From an uncultured Carboxylicivirga sp. (lineage in GTDB: Bacteria > Bacteroidota > Bacteroidia > Bacteroidales > Marinilabiliaceae): a stretch of 64,000 nucleotides of DNA. The stretch lies in contig NZ_OY764327.1 of the NCBI RefSeq assembly GCF_963668385.1, positions 4,374,501 to 4,438,500 of the forward strand, read 5' to 3'. Positions 28,887-38,839 of the stretch are shown here, one piece after another (position 1 is the first letter of the stretch; each line of letters begins with the position of its first letter). The position numbers and the translations under genes were made by a program. The notes under the pieces are model-generated. The model did not search any database and had not been told where the DNA came from. It saw nothing but the letters and a program-made list of their open reading frames with translations.

Positions 28887-31800
28887 TTAAAATAGTTTAC
28901 CTTGTTGTGGTTGATCTATTACTTCTTCTACCAAATCTTCTTTACCTAAATACCAGATGTATCCTTTTACATTCTTATAACCCATCTGACTTAAAAGTTT
29001 TTTATAACGATTGACTTGTGGGCGATATTTTTCGTTTCTGATTTCACCAAATTTATAATCAATTACAATAGCTTCATTGTTGCGAACAACAACCCGGTCA
29101 GGGCGATACAATCCCGCTGAGGTTAGAATATCTCCCTCATTAATAATTGTATTTTCAGCATTAAACCATTCTTTAACCAAAGGTTGATTAATTTTATCAG
29201 TAATAAACTTCATGATATCGTCCTTTTCTGATGTTTTTAACTGGCCATTTAAAATTAGTTGGTGTATCGCTCTGTTCACATCAGCGGAAGATACAATATA
29301 CTCGAAAAGTTTATGCATCAGTTTCCCACGTTTCAGATTAGCTAAACCATCATGAGAATTTAAAACCATACTTTCGGGGTGTATTTTGATTCTATCTCCT
29401 AAAGCATATGTTCTTACAATGAAATTTTCTTTTTCTTCAATTTCATATTTTTCGGAGTTCATTGCAGGTATTTCACCGTATTCAAATACAAGATCTTCTA
29501 TATTCCATGAATCAACCAATTGCTCCCTTATATTTTCATTATCAATCGAGGCGAGGTTTAGTTGGTTGGCTATACGGTGTAATAAATTCGATACATTTTT
29601 AATGCCTCCCGATTTAGTAGGCTGTTCTCCCAAAACAATTAAGCTTTCTTTTGCTCTGGTAAAAGCAACATACAATAGATTTAAATTGTCAACAAATTGA
29701 TGTAATCGTTCATCCAGATATTCATCAACAAAATACGATTGTAATAACTGCGAGTTATACGAGACCGGAACCAAATCTATTTGGTTAAAAGGTTCGGTTT
29801 GAGGCTTACACCATATTAAACTGCCAAATCCTTTATCGTCGATTGGCCAGTTACAATAGGGGATAATAACCGCTTTAAATTCCAATCCTTTTGATTTATG
29901 TATTGTCATTACATTGATGGCATTTTGTCCTTCGGGAACAGAAATAGCAGTGTTCTGTCCCTTATCATCCCACCAGGTAATAAAATCGTGTGCATTTACC
30001 GAATAGTTTGTTACATAATCTCTTACTGCATCCAATAAACCCTGAATAAAGATAAATTGATGCTCGTAAATGTTCTCCGGAAGATTTCGGATTAATGTTT
30101 CGGCCATTTCAAATAATGGCTGACCTTTTAATTCGAGTAATTCATTACGCAATGTTTCTTTGTCTTCCTGATGAGTGGTAATCAATTGCGATACATCGCA
30201 GTTGTCAAGATCTTCTAATGAATGAACCTGATAAAATTGTTCATATAAATCGATGTATGCCTCGTATACTTCATTCTCGGGATCCTGAATGAATTTAATT
30301 TGCTGAATCACCAAGTTAACTGCCGGCGAACTTCCTAAAAGAAGTGTTTCGTTGGAAATTACCGGATGCTTGCGTTGGGTATCAGAGTATATTCCCGAAA
30401 GAAGTGCTTCAGTTATTTGTTGTCCTTCTTTTTTACGACGTACTAGAATACAAATATCTTTATAATCGTAACCAGCATCCAGTAATTGCTCAATTTCTTT
30501 AACAGCCTGCGAAGTAGCATTTGCCATAAAATCAGCTTTTTTACTTCCTTCGGGAAAGGCCATTTTAATAAATCCGCCTGTTCCTACTGATTTGCCTGCA
30601 ATCTTTTGAACAGTATCGTCGTAGGCTTTACTTATCTTGGTTTTTAAATCCTCTGGCATTTGGTGTTGAGGATTCATTTCTTCCGACGATTTAACAAACT
30701 CATGCTGAAGCATTCGAGCAGCTTCTTTAAATACAATGTTATTAAAAGTGATGATATTTTCCAGACTTCGCCAATTGGTTTCCAGTATTTTCGGATCTGT
30801 ACCAAAATCACTGAAGTCAGCTTCTACCTGATCGCTTAACAGTTTCCAATCAGAATTACGCCAACGGTAAATCGATTGTTTTACATCACCCACAATCATA
30901 GCCATCTTATCTTCCGAAACACTGTTTAAGAGCAAAGGCCTGAAGTTATTCCACTGTAGGCGAGAGGTATCCTGAAACTCATCAATCATGTAATTTTGAT
31001 AGCGGCTTCCGATTTTTTCGTAAATAAAAGGGGCATCATTCTGATCGATAATACGATGTAATAGTCGATTGGCGTCAGCCAAAAGAAACAAATTCTCATT
31101 TCGGGCAATTTCCTGCACTTTAAGGGCAATATCAGTGGCTATTCCCAATGCATTTAAATTGTTGGAAATGATTCTGGCTGTATAATAATTGGTTTTTTCA
31201 GTAATAAAAAGTTCTGATAGTTTGAAAAGAGCATCGTTTAATCCGGCATTAAAACAGTCGCCAATTAAATTATTCTCCGATTCTGTATTTTTTTTGTTGA
31301 AACACAATTCCGGATTATCTACAAGCGGAATTAGTTTTTGAATAGTTAATAAGTCATCCGTTTTTTGAAGTTGACTCAATTTTTCCAGATTTTTAAGCGG
31401 AGATCTTGATTTTAGATGAAGCATATCATAAGTAATACCATTTTGCTTCATTAATTCCAATGCGTTTTTTGCTTTATCTTTTATTGATTTTTCAAATTGA
31501 CGGGTAATCTGTCTAAGTTGATTGTTATATTGATGTAACAGCTTTTTGTTTTGAAGCTTCTCCAATGTTTCAGTATTCAAACTCTGAAACTCTTCTTTAA
31601 AAACTTCGCGTCCTAACGAGTTTAATTCATTGGCAATATTCCAATCTTTTCCATCTTCAATTTTAGATAGTGTGTGGTTAATCAACCATTCGCGTAATTC
31701 TTCATTTCCTTTTAATTCTAATTCGCGAAGTAATTCATCAACAGCCCGCGATAGAACTTTATCGGTATCTAATTCAACTTTAAAACCAGCTGGTAAATTT

Positions 31801-32165
31801 GCTTCATAGGCAAATGATCGTATTACCTTTTGGAAAAAACTATCGATGGTATTAACGGAAAATTTCGAAAAATCATTCAAAATATTTATCAATAACTGAC
31901 GGGCAATTTTCTGAATTTGTTGCTTTGTTTTTTTATGAATAGCCATCAATTCAGATAAGTAATCAGGAGCATCTTCAATAGATAACGCATACAAATTTTC
32001 TAAAATCCTGTTTTTCATTTCAGAAGTAGCTTTATTGGTAAAAGTTACTGCCAAAATGCTTTTGTAATTTTGAGGATCTTCAAACAATAGTTTGATAAAT
32101 TCGCCTGATAAAGTATATGTTTTTCCAGAACCTGCTGATGCTCTGTATATTTTTAGTTTCGACAT
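28887..32165 (-). CDS. AddA/RecB-like UvrD-family helicase-nuclease
   Basis: I place the start at 32165 (MSKLKIYRASAGSGKTYTL); an upstream in-frame ATG adds 15 poorly conserved residues. The 1,092-residue protein has Walker A AGSGKT (11-16), the motif II box MIDEFQDTSRLQW, SIYRWR, the IHKSKGLEF box and LLYVAFTRAK (motif VI). The C-terminal PD-(D/E)XK nuclease part has RPDRVVVRNNEAIVIDYKFGE with the catalytic Asp and Lys. This is the architecture of AddA/RecB exonuclease subunits that process double-strand breaks. No AddB or RecC partner lies in the window. Confidence 0.88.
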   Translation of the reverse strand: MSKLKIYRASAGSGKTYTLSGEFIKLLFEDPQNYKSILAVTFTNKATSEMKNRILENLYALSIEDAPDYLSELMAIHKKTKQQIQKIARQLLINILNDFSKFSVNTIDSFFQKVIRSFAYEANLPAGFKVELDTDKVLSRAVDELLRELELKGNEELREWLINHTLSKIEDGKDWNIANELNSLGREVFKEEFQSLNTETLEKLQNKKLLHQYNNQLRQITRQFEKSIKDKAKNALELMKQNGITYDMLHLKSRSPLKNLEKLSQLQKTDDLLTIQKLIPLVDNPELCFNKKNTESENNLIGDCFNAGLNDALFKLSELFITEKTNYYTARIISNNLNALGIATDIALKVQEIARNENLFLLADANRLLHRIIDQNDAPFIYEKIGSRYQNYMIDEFQDTSRLQWNNFRPLLLNSVSEDKMAMIVGDVKQSIYRWRNSDWKLLSDQVEADFSDFGTDPKILETNWRSLENIITFNNIVFKEAARMLQHEFVKSSEEMNPQHQMPEDLKTKISKAYDDTVQKIAGKSVGTGGFIKMAFPEGSKKADFMANATSQAVKEIEQLLDAGYDYKDICILVRRKKEGQQITEALLSGIYSDTQRKHPVISNETLLLGSSPAVNLVIQQIKFIQDPENEVYEAYIDLYEQFYQVHSLEDLDNCDVSQLITTHQEDKETLRNELLELKGQPLFEMAETLIRNLPENIYEHQFIFIQGLLDAVRDYVTNYSVNAHDFITWWDDKGQNTAISVPEGQNAINVMTIHKSKGLEFKAVIIPYCNWPIDDKGFGSLIWCKPQTEPFNQIDLVPVSYNSQLLQSYFVDEYLDERLHQFVDNLNLLYVAFTRAKESLIVLGEQPTKSGGIKNVSNLLHRIANQLNLASIDNENIREQLVDSWNIEDLVFEYGEIPAMNSEKYEIEEKENFIVRTYALGDRIKIHPESMVLNSHDGLANLKRGKLMHKLFEYIVSSADVNRAIHQLILNGQLKTSEKDDIMKFITDKINQPLVKEWFNAENTIINEGDILTSAGLYRPDRVVVRNNEAIVIDYKFGEIRNEKYRPQVNRYKKLLSQMGYKNVKGYIWYLGKEDLVEEVIDQPQQGKLF

Positions 32166-32266
32166 GAATGATCGTTTGCTCAAAAATAATGATTCGTATG
32201 GGTGTTTCAAACAAAAAAAATAGCCGCTTAGTTAAGCAGCTATTAATGTTACTTTTGTAAATATAT

Positions 32267-33259
32267 TTAATTATACACTTCACTTTCGCCCATAAACCCT
32301 TCAGATATTACTGTCATTTTAATATTCTGACGATTCACTACACTGGCCTCCAAAAGAATGGCTGGTACGAGTCTTTTGCCATTATTAACGGTAATGTTCA
32401 TATTTGAGGGAGCTTCTCCATCAGCAATTTTAATTGCTGCATTAGCAGCAGCAAAAGCTAAGGCTTCAATAGGTTTATATATAGTTATAGTTTGATTTCC
32501 GGCTACAATATTACGTACTGCCTGTATGTTAGCATCCTGCCCCGCGACTAGCACATTGCCTTCTTTATGCTTGTCTTTTAGGGCAATAATAGCTCCCGAA
32601 GCCAATGCATCGTTCCCGCAAATAATTGCATTTACATCGTCCGATTCTTTAAAATAATTGGTCATAATACGATGTGCCTCATCTGGTAACCAAAAATTAG
32701 AAAACTCATCGACCACAATCTCAATATCCCCCCTGTCAATTAATGGTTGAAGAATATTCATCCATCCCAAATGTAATAAATAGGCATTGTTATCACTCTT
32801 AGGCCCACTTATTAAAGCATATTTACCTTTGGGCGAAATCTTAGTTAAGTAATTAGCTTGCAATTCGCCGATATGAATATTATCGGTTGAGATGTAATAA
32901 TCAAGATTGCAGTCTTTAATCAGACGGTCGTATGATATAACTGGTATATAACTACGGTGAGCCATTTTAACTATTTCAGCTGCTTTTTGTAAATCAACCG
33001 GAACAATTACCAGAACATCAACATCTTGATCTATCATGCTTTGAGCCTGTAATATTTGTTTTTCAGGATCGGTGTTTGCTATTTCAACAATAGGAATACC
33101 ACCCAATTCCTCTACCTTCTGAACAAATAACTCTTTATCCTTTTTCCATCGTTCGTTATTCAAGCTATCCATCAAAAATCCAATTTTTGGTTTTTGGTTA
33201 CATCCCGCAATAAGAATTACGAACATGATCCATGTAAGTGTAAAGCCAATCCGTTTCAT
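32267..33259 (-). CDS. Sugar-binding lipoprotein of the ABC-type family (XylF-like)
   Basis: The 330-residue protein has a lipoprotein signal (MKRIGFTLTWIMFVILIAGC, lipid Cys at 20) and the type I periplasmic-binding fold of xylose/ribose binders: KIGFLMDSLNNERWKKD, DVLVIVPVD, PVISYDRLI and GQDANIQAVRNIVAGNQTITIYKP. It is closest in pattern to XylF-type D-xylose-binding proteins. No permease or ATPase genes adjoin it, so it may serve a distant transporter or a sensor. It ends 102 bases downstream of the AddA-like gene start, on the same strand. Confidence 0.82.
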   Translation of the reverse strand: MKRIGFTLTWIMFVILIAGCNQKPKIGFLMDSLNNERWKKDKELFVQKVEELGGIPIVEIANTDPEKQILQAQSMIDQDVDVLVIVPVDLQKAAEIVKMAHRSYIPVISYDRLIKDCNLDYYISTDNIHIGELQANYLTKISPKGKYALISGPKSDNNAYLLHLGWMNILQPLIDRGDIEIVVDEFSNFWLPDEAHRIMTNYFKESDDVNAIICGNDALASGAIIALKDKHKEGNVLVAGQDANIQAVRNIVAGNQTITIYKPIEALAFAAANAAIKIADGEAPSNMNITVNNGKRLVPAILLEASVVNRQNIKMTVISEGFMGESEVYN

Positions 33260-33548
33260 GTGTTTTTTATTTAGGTACGTAATTTTGAATATAATTTACA
33301 ACATCTATTTGGTAAAGTAAAGAGACTTAGTAATGTTATGATCTTTTTTTTAACCCCCATAAAAAATAGGGGTAATCGGTAAATAACAATAAAAGAAGCT
33401 TGATTAATGTGGAAATTTATGTCTGTTCTGATGAAAAATGTAAGAAATATTTATGTGTGCCACTTATGAATTTGATTAATTATGGCGATATTAATTTCGA
33501 ATTATTAGAAAAAAAGCCTAGTTGTTTTTGATTTGTCAATTATCTAAT
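33260..33548. other. Divergent intergenic region before the thr leader
   Basis: No gene was seen. A short hairpin (CCCC at 33354-33358 region with GGGG at 33369-33372) lies behind a run of eight T, but its orientation does not make a terminator for either neighbour. The promoter of the minus-strand binding-protein gene must be in this stretch; no clear -7 element was picked. Confidence 0.45.
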
Positions 33549-33556
33549 TATATTTG
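33527..33556 (+). promoter_or_regulatory. Promoter of the threonine operon leader
   Basis: TATATTTG at 33549-33556 matches the TAnnTTTG -7 consensus, with TTTG at 33527-33530, 18 bases upstream. Transcription would start near 33562, about 25 bases before the leader peptide start codon. Confidence 0.6.
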
Positions 33557-33586
33557 TATCGTATTCTAAAACAAGCGACCATTTTA

Positions 33587-33646
33587 ATGATGATTTTTAT
33601 TCTCACAAATACTACATCAATAAACACAACCCCTTGGGGGGTATAG
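33587..33646 (+). CDS. thrL: Threonine-rich leader peptide upstream of thrA
   Basis: A 19-codon frame encodes MMIFILTNTTSINTTPWGV, with five Thr and three Ile in 19 residues, and ends in TAG 60 bases before thrA. It lies just downstream of a good promoter. The composition matches the E. coli thrL leader, where ribosome stalling at Thr/Ile codons prevents termination. The gene is far too short for normal gene finders. The symbol is by analogy only. Confidence 0.65.
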   Translation: MMIFILTNTTSINTTPWGV

Positions 33647-33684
33647 TTGTTATTATCATCAGGTCGAAGTTGTTATCTTTTTTT
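33620..33684 (+). promoter_or_regulatory. Candidate thr operon attenuator
   Basis: The arm ATAAACACAAC (33620-33630), which lies within the Thr codons, can pair with either copy of a direct repeat AGTTGTTAT (33645-33653 or 33668-33676). The second copy is followed directly by C and seven T (33678-33684). An internal ACCCC/GGGGT hairpin occupies 33629-33642. A stalled ribosome would cover the shared arm. The stem next to the T-run is AT-rich and bulged, so terminator strength is uncertain. Confidence 0.45.
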
Positions 33685-33706
33685 GTAATCACATTTTATT
33701 TATAAT

Positions 33707-36127
33707 ATGAAAGTACTTAAGTTTGGAGGTACATCAATGGGCTCTTCTGTAGCCATGTTAAATGTTAAACGCATTGTAGAAAATATACAAGGTCCTAAAG
33801 TGGTGGTGGTTTCTGCAGTTGGGGGTATCACAGACGAATTAATTCATGCATCTAAAAAAGCTGTTAAAGGTGAATCTTACCAAGATGTATTAAGTTATCT
33901 AAAAGACAAGCATAATCAAATCATATCTGAATTATTTACTCCTTCAGTAGAAGTAAAACTGCAGGATGAAATTGTTGATATATGGAAAGATCTTGAACAA
34001 ATACTTAAAGGGGTGAGCCTAACCGGTGAATTAAGTACAAAAAGTTATGATACGATTGCCGGATGTGGTGAGCGTTTATCTTCCGCAATTTTGGCAACCT
34101 TAATTCCAGGGGCAAAACTGTATGATAGTCGAGAATTTATTAAAACTGAGATGAATGGCCGTGGCCATGTTGTTAAGACTAATCAAACAATGCAGGCTAT
34201 TGCTGAACTTAAGTTTAGTTTACCCGAAGTTGCTGTATTTCCCGGTTTTATTGCAAGTGATGATAATGGAGATAATACAACATTAGGTAGAGGTGGTTCA
34301 GATTACTCAGCAGCATTGTTTGCAGCCGGTTTTGATGCTGAAATATTAGAGATTTGGACGGACGTGGATGGCTTTATGTCAGCAGATCCACGCGTAATTA
34401 AAAGAGCCTATTGTCTGGATCACTTAAGCTATGCCGAAGCGATGGAATTGTCTCATTTTGGAGCTAAAGTGATTTATCCTCCAACGATTATTCCGGTTTT
34501 GCAAAAGCAAATTCCCATTTTAATTAAGAATACTTTTAATCCTGAGGCTCCGGGTACTTTAATCGATAAAAATACTTCTGGCGAAAAGAAAGTTAAAGGC
34601 TTGTCATCTATAAAAGATGTATCCCTGTTAACTCTCCAGGGTAGCGGAATGATAGGTGTTTCGGGTATTTCTATGCGTATGTTTAAAGCATTGGCTACCG
34701 AAAATGTAAATATAATCTTAATATCTCAGGCATCAAGCGAAAGTAGTATATCGGTTGTAATCAATACCACAGAAGCAGAGGCTGCAAAAATGGCTTTGCT
34801 GAATGAATTTGAAAAAGAAATTAGCCGAAAACAGATCAATGGAGTATCGCTGGATAACAAAATGGCTGTTGTAGCTGTTGTGGGCGAAGGAATGAAGCAA
34901 ACATCGGGTGTTTCGGGTTTGTTGTTTAACGACGTAGGTAGAAATGGTATTAATGTTTATGCAATTGCTCAGGGAGCATCCGAGTTAAACATATCATTTG
35001 TTGTTAGGGAGGATGATTTACGTAAAACCTTAAATGTGGTACACGAGGCTTTTTTCTTAAGTCAATATCAGGCAATTCATTTGTATTTGGCAGGTGTTGG
35101 TACCGTAGGTAAAAGTTTACTTAAAAAAATTCAGCGACAATCAGATCGTTTATTAAAGGTAGAGCGATTGAGTATACGTGTAGCAGGTATTGCTAACTCG
35201 CGGCAAATGCTTTTTAAAGATAGGGGATTAGATCTAGATACAGCTGCTGATCAGTTAAAAGAAGCTAGCCCGGGAAGTATCGATAAGTTTGTTGATCAAA
35301 TAATTGCCAATAATATGTCGAACAGTGTATTTGTCGACTGTTCGGCAAGTCCATTGGTTGCAGAACAGTATCTTAAATTATTACAAAATAACGTTTCGGT
35401 TGTAACTGCTAATAAAATTGCCAGTTCGTCGGATTACGAAACGTATAAAAAACTAAAAACCACTGCTGTTGAGAAAGGAGTAAAATATCTTTTTGAAACC
35501 AATGTGGGAGCAGGATTACCCATTATCAATACAATGAATAGTATGATTCAAAGTGGTGATAAAATTCTGCAATTAGAAGCTGTTTTGTCGGGTACACTCA
35601 ATTATATTGTGAATAATGTTTCTGCCGAAAGAAAACTATCGGAAGTAGTACAGGAGGCCAAAGATAAAGGTTATAGTGAGCCAGATCCGCGAATTGATTT
35701 AATTGGTAAAGATGTACTTCGTAAACTTCTGATTCTAGCTCGCGAATGCGAATATCCTTTGGAAGAGAAGCATGTTGATATAACACCGTTTTTGCCAAAA
35801 GAATTTTTTACAGATGAAACAGTAGAGCAATTCATGGCACGATTAAAAGATTACGATGATGCATTTGAGCAAAAAAGAAAAGAAGCTGCGGAGAAAGGTA
35901 AAATTCTTAGGTATGCGGCATCATTAAAAGAAGGTAAAGCAAAAGTCGGATTTATAGAAGTGGATGAAAGGCATCCTTTTTATCGTTTAGAAGACAGTAA
36001 TAACAAGATAATGCTTCGAACCGATTATTATTACGATCATCCAATGGAAATTAAAGGTTATGGAGCAGGAGCTGATGTTACGGCTGCTGGTGTATTTGCC
36101 GATATCATTAAAGTGGTAAACCTTTAA
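33707..36127 (+). CDS. thrA: Bifunctional aspartate kinase/homoserine dehydrogenase
   Basis: The 806-residue protein catalyses the first and third steps from aspartate toward threonine and methionine. The kinase domain (1-280) begins MKVLKFGGTSMGSS and has GRGGSDYSAALFA. Two ACT modules (about 300-450) provide feedback sites. The homoserine dehydrogenase domain begins near 460 with the NAD(P) motif AGVGTVGKS, and carries VTANKIASSSDYETY and VLSGTLNYI. The length matches E. coli ThrA/MetL. It is the first gene of a thrA-apgM-thrC operon and is preceded by a Thr-rich leader. Confidence 0.96.
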   Translation: MKVLKFGGTSMGSSVAMLNVKRIVENIQGPKVVVVSAVGGITDELIHASKKAVKGESYQDVLSYLKDKHNQIISELFTPSVEVKLQDEIVDIWKDLEQILKGVSLTGELSTKSYDTIAGCGERLSSAILATLIPGAKLYDSREFIKTEMNGRGHVVKTNQTMQAIAELKFSLPEVAVFPGFIASDDNGDNTTLGRGGSDYSAALFAAGFDAEILEIWTDVDGFMSADPRVIKRAYCLDHLSYAEAMELSHFGAKVIYPPTIIPVLQKQIPILIKNTFNPEAPGTLIDKNTSGEKKVKGLSSIKDVSLLTLQGSGMIGVSGISMRMFKALATENVNIILISQASSESSISVVINTTEAEAAKMALLNEFEKEISRKQINGVSLDNKMAVVAVVGEGMKQTSGVSGLLFNDVGRNGINVYAIAQGASELNISFVVREDDLRKTLNVVHEAFFLSQYQAIHLYLAGVGTVGKSLLKKIQRQSDRLLKVERLSIRVAGIANSRQMLFKDRGLDLDTAADQLKEASPGSIDKFVDQIIANNMSNSVFVDCSASPLVAEQYLKLLQNNVSVVTANKIASSSDYETYKKLKTTAVEKGVKYLFETNVGAGLPIINTMNSMIQSGDKILQLEAVLSGTLNYIVNNVSAERKLSEVVQEAKDKGYSEPDPRIDLIGKDVLRKLLILARECEYPLEEKHVDITPFLPKEFFTDETVEQFMARLKDYDDAFEQKRKEAAEKGKILRYAASLKEGKAKVGFIEVDERHPFYRLEDSNNKIMLRTDYYYDHPMEIKGYGAGADVTAAGVFADIIKVVNL

Positions 36128-36194
36128 AAAAAACTGGGAATATTAGCCTGAACGGTTACGCATCCCTAAGTTCTAAAAGAAAAAAGATTAATCT

Positions 36195-37403
36195 ATGAAA
36201 TATCTAGTAATATTAGCTGACGGTTTTGCTGATCGTCCAATAGAGCGATTGGGAGGTAAAACTCCTATGATGGCGGCTAAAACTCCACATATTGATCAGT
36301 TGTGTCAGATTTCGAAAACAGGTGTACTTAAAACGGTACCAGATTCACTACATCCTGGTTCAGAGGTAGCAAATATGACTATTATGGGGTATGATGCTGC
36401 TACTTATTATCAAGGTAGGGGTGTTTTAGAGGCCGCTGCTTTAGGTATTAATTTTAGCGAAGATGATTTAGTATTTCGCTGCAACCTTGTTAGCGAAGAA
36501 GATGGTATCTTGTTAAATCACTCAGCCGGACATATTACAACTGATGAAGCCAAAGTGTTGATAGATGAACTTAATGACAAATTAGGTGATGATCGTGTTC
36601 AGTTCTATGCCGGTGTTAGTTATCGTCATGTTATGATTGTTAAAGGAGGTAAAAACGGTTTGCAATGTACTCCGCCACACGATCATCCTGGCGAAAAAGT
36701 AGCAGATTATCTCCCAACACCAGAAACAGGACATGAGACCGCTGCGTTACTTCGCGATTTGATGATGAAATCTAAAGCCGTTTTGGAAGATCATCCGATT
36801 AATCAAAAACGCAAAGCTAAAGGCAAAGCTATTGCTAATATGATTTGGCCTTGGTCTGCAGGTTTTAAGCCAAGTATGCCAACCGTAAAAGAATTATATG
36901 GTATTGAGAGTGGCGTGGTTATCTCTGCCGTAGATTTGATTCATGGCTTAGGTAAATTAGGAGGTTTAAAATCCGTATTTGTTGAGGGGGCTACCGGTTT
37001 ATTTGATACTAATTATAAAGGTAAAGCTGATGCAGCAATAAAAGCATTGGAAGAAAACGAATATGTGTATCTACATATTGAAGCTCCCGACGAAGCTGGA
37101 CATGAGGGGGATGTAGAACTCAAAATAAGAACACTTGAAGACATTGATCAGTTAGTTGTAAAACCTGTATTGGAATATCTGGCAAATCATAAAGATGAGC
37201 TGAGTATTGCAATGTTGCCAGATCATCCAACACCATGCGAAATAAGAACGCATACGCGCGATTTTGTTCCGTTTATGATTTATCGCCCAGGAGTAGAGGC
37301 TGATAGTGTAAATGAATATAATGAGGAATCAGCAAAACAAGGTGGAATCGGATTTTTAGATCAAACCGAGTTTATGGAAGTGTTTTTATCAGGAAACAAG
37401 TAA
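36195..37403 (+). CDS. ApgM-like protein, predicted homoserine kinase of the thr operon
   Basis: The 402-residue protein belongs to the archaeal-type cofactor-independent phosphoglycerate mutase (alkaline phosphatase superfamily). Metal-site and nucleophile motifs are LADGFADRP (Asp9), GSEVANMTIMGYD (Ser56), HIEAPDEAGHEGD and LPDHPTPCEIRTH. It sits between thrA and thrC, where a homoserine kinase is required and no GHMP-type thrB is present. In related bacteria this operon member is annotated as an alternative homoserine kinase. Function as a kinase here is inferred from that context; phosphoglycerate mutase activity remains possible. Confidence 0.85.
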   Translation: MKYLVILADGFADRPIERLGGKTPMMAAKTPHIDQLCQISKTGVLKTVPDSLHPGSEVANMTIMGYDAATYYQGRGVLEAAALGINFSEDDLVFRCNLVSEEDGILLNHSAGHITTDEAKVLIDELNDKLGDDRVQFYAGVSYRHVMIVKGGKNGLQCTPPHDHPGEKVADYLPTPETGHETAALLRDLMMKSKAVLEDHPINQKRKAKGKAIANMIWPWSAGFKPSMPTVKELYGIESGVVISAVDLIHGLGKLGGLKSVFVEGATGLFDTNYKGKADAAIKALEENEYVYLHIEAPDEAGHEGDVELKIRTLEDIDQLVVKPVLEYLANHKDELSIAMLPDHPTPCEIRTHTRDFVPFMIYRPGVEADSVNEYNEESAKQGGIGFLDQTEFMEVFLSGNK

Positions 37404-37427
37404 TTTTAACGCTGAAAACGAACGAAT

Positions 37428-38729
37428 ATGCAATTCTATAGTACCAATAACGCATCGCATAAAAGTGATTTGAAAAGTGCCGTAATTAATGGATTGGCAC
37501 CAGATAAGGGGCTTTATATGCCGGAAGAGATTTCGGTTTTGCCCGATAGTTTTTGGCAAGAACTTCCTAAGATGGATTTGGGGGAAATTGGTTTTCATGT
37601 ATTGAAACAGTATTTCTGTCCGGTGATTCCCGAAGACGAATTCAAAAAGTTAACCAAGGAAGCTTTTAATTTTCCCATTCCGCTGCAAAAAGTTAGTGAA
37701 AATGTATCAGCATTAGAACTGTTTCATGGACCTACTTTGGCTTTTAAAGACATTGGTGCTCGATTTTTAGCACGAGTAATGGCTCAGTTTACACATGGTA
37801 TGGAGCAGCATATTAATGTATTGGTAGCCACTTCTGGTGATACAGGAAGTGCGGTTGCAAATGGTTTTCTTGGTGTTGATGGTGTTGACGTATATGTTTT
37901 ATATCCTAAAGGATTAGTTTCTGATGTTCAGGAAAAACAATTTACCACATTGGGGCAAAACATCACTGCTATTGAAATTGATGGAACCTTTGATGATTGT
38001 CAGCGTTTGGTAAAGTCTGCTTTTATGGACGAGCAATTGCAGGATAAATTAGTTCTTACCTCTGCAAATTCAATTAATCTTGCACGTTTTTTACCACAAA
38101 TGGTATATTACTTTTATGCTTATGCACAAGCGGTGAAACAAGGTAAGAAAGAAATTGTAGTGTCTGTTCCTAGTGGAAATTTTGGTAACCTAACTGCCGG
38201 ATTAATAGCATATAAGATGGGTTTGCCGGTGAAACACTTTATTGCAGCAACCAACATTAATGATATTGTTCCTAAATATCTTGATTCAGGAGTTTATTCT
38301 CCGGCTAAAAGTATTTCAACACCTGCAAATGCAATGGATGTAGGTGATCCAAGTAATTTTGTACGGGTTCAGGAAATATTTAACAAGAGCTTAGATCAAA
38401 TTAAAGAAACGGTAACTGGCTTTGTTTGTAAAAACGAAGAAATCTTCGAAATGATTGCTAAAGTTTTTACTGAAGAAGGTTATATTCTCGATCCACATGG
38501 AGCTATTGGATATAAATCTTTACAGGAATTGTTAAAAAATGATGAGTTTGGTATATTTCTTGCAACAGCTCACCCAGCTAAGTTTCCCGAAACGGTAGAG
38601 GAAATTATTAAACAAAAAGTTGAGCAACCCGATCGGTTAAAAGCGTTTTTAGCTGGAATAAAAAATGTGGAGGAGTTATCACAAGATTTCGAAACATTTA
38701 AGCAATTCTTACTGAAGACATGTAAATAA
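37428..38729 (+). CDS. thrC: Threonine synthase
   Basis: ThrC converts O-phosphohomoserine to threonine with PLP. The 433-residue protein begins MQFYSTNNASHKSDLKSAV, typical of the longer ThrC form, with the cofactor lysine near 107 in LAFKDIGARF, ATSGDTGSAVA and SVPSGNFGNLTAG. It lies 24 bases downstream of the ApgM-like gene and is the last gene of the thr operon. No terminator with a good U-tract was found directly after it. Confidence 0.96.
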   Translation: MQFYSTNNASHKSDLKSAVINGLAPDKGLYMPEEISVLPDSFWQELPKMDLGEIGFHVLKQYFCPVIPEDEFKKLTKEAFNFPIPLQKVSENVSALELFHGPTLAFKDIGARFLARVMAQFTHGMEQHINVLVATSGDTGSAVANGFLGVDGVDVYVLYPKGLVSDVQEKQFTTLGQNITAIEIDGTFDDCQRLVKSAFMDEQLQDKLVLTSANSINLARFLPQMVYYFYAYAQAVKQGKKEIVVSVPSGNFGNLTAGLIAYKMGLPVKHFIAATNINDIVPKYLDSGVYSPAKSISTPANAMDVGDPSNFVRVQEIFNKSLDQIKETVTGFVCKNEEIFEMIAKVFTEEGYILDPHGAIGYKSLQELLKNDEFGIFLATAHPAKFPETVEEIIKQKVEQPDRLKAFLAGIKNVEELSQDFETFKQFLLKTCK

Positions 38730-38839
38730 CAACTTTAAAGAAATTTTGCCATATTTTATAGGGTTTTTCAAAAAAAAACTATTTTTACGGGCATTGAAAC
38801 GAATCAAGTCTATAAAATAAAGATTAAAAAATTATTATT

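Noticed and set aside
29386-29700. 104-codon plus-strand frame inside the AddA-like gene
   Set aside because: Antisense shadow of a well-supported gene; composition is not protein-like.
33351-33376. CCCC/GGGG hairpin as terminator of the sugar-binding lipoprotein gene
   Set aside because: It lies upstream of that gene, and the T-run is on the wrong side for either direction.
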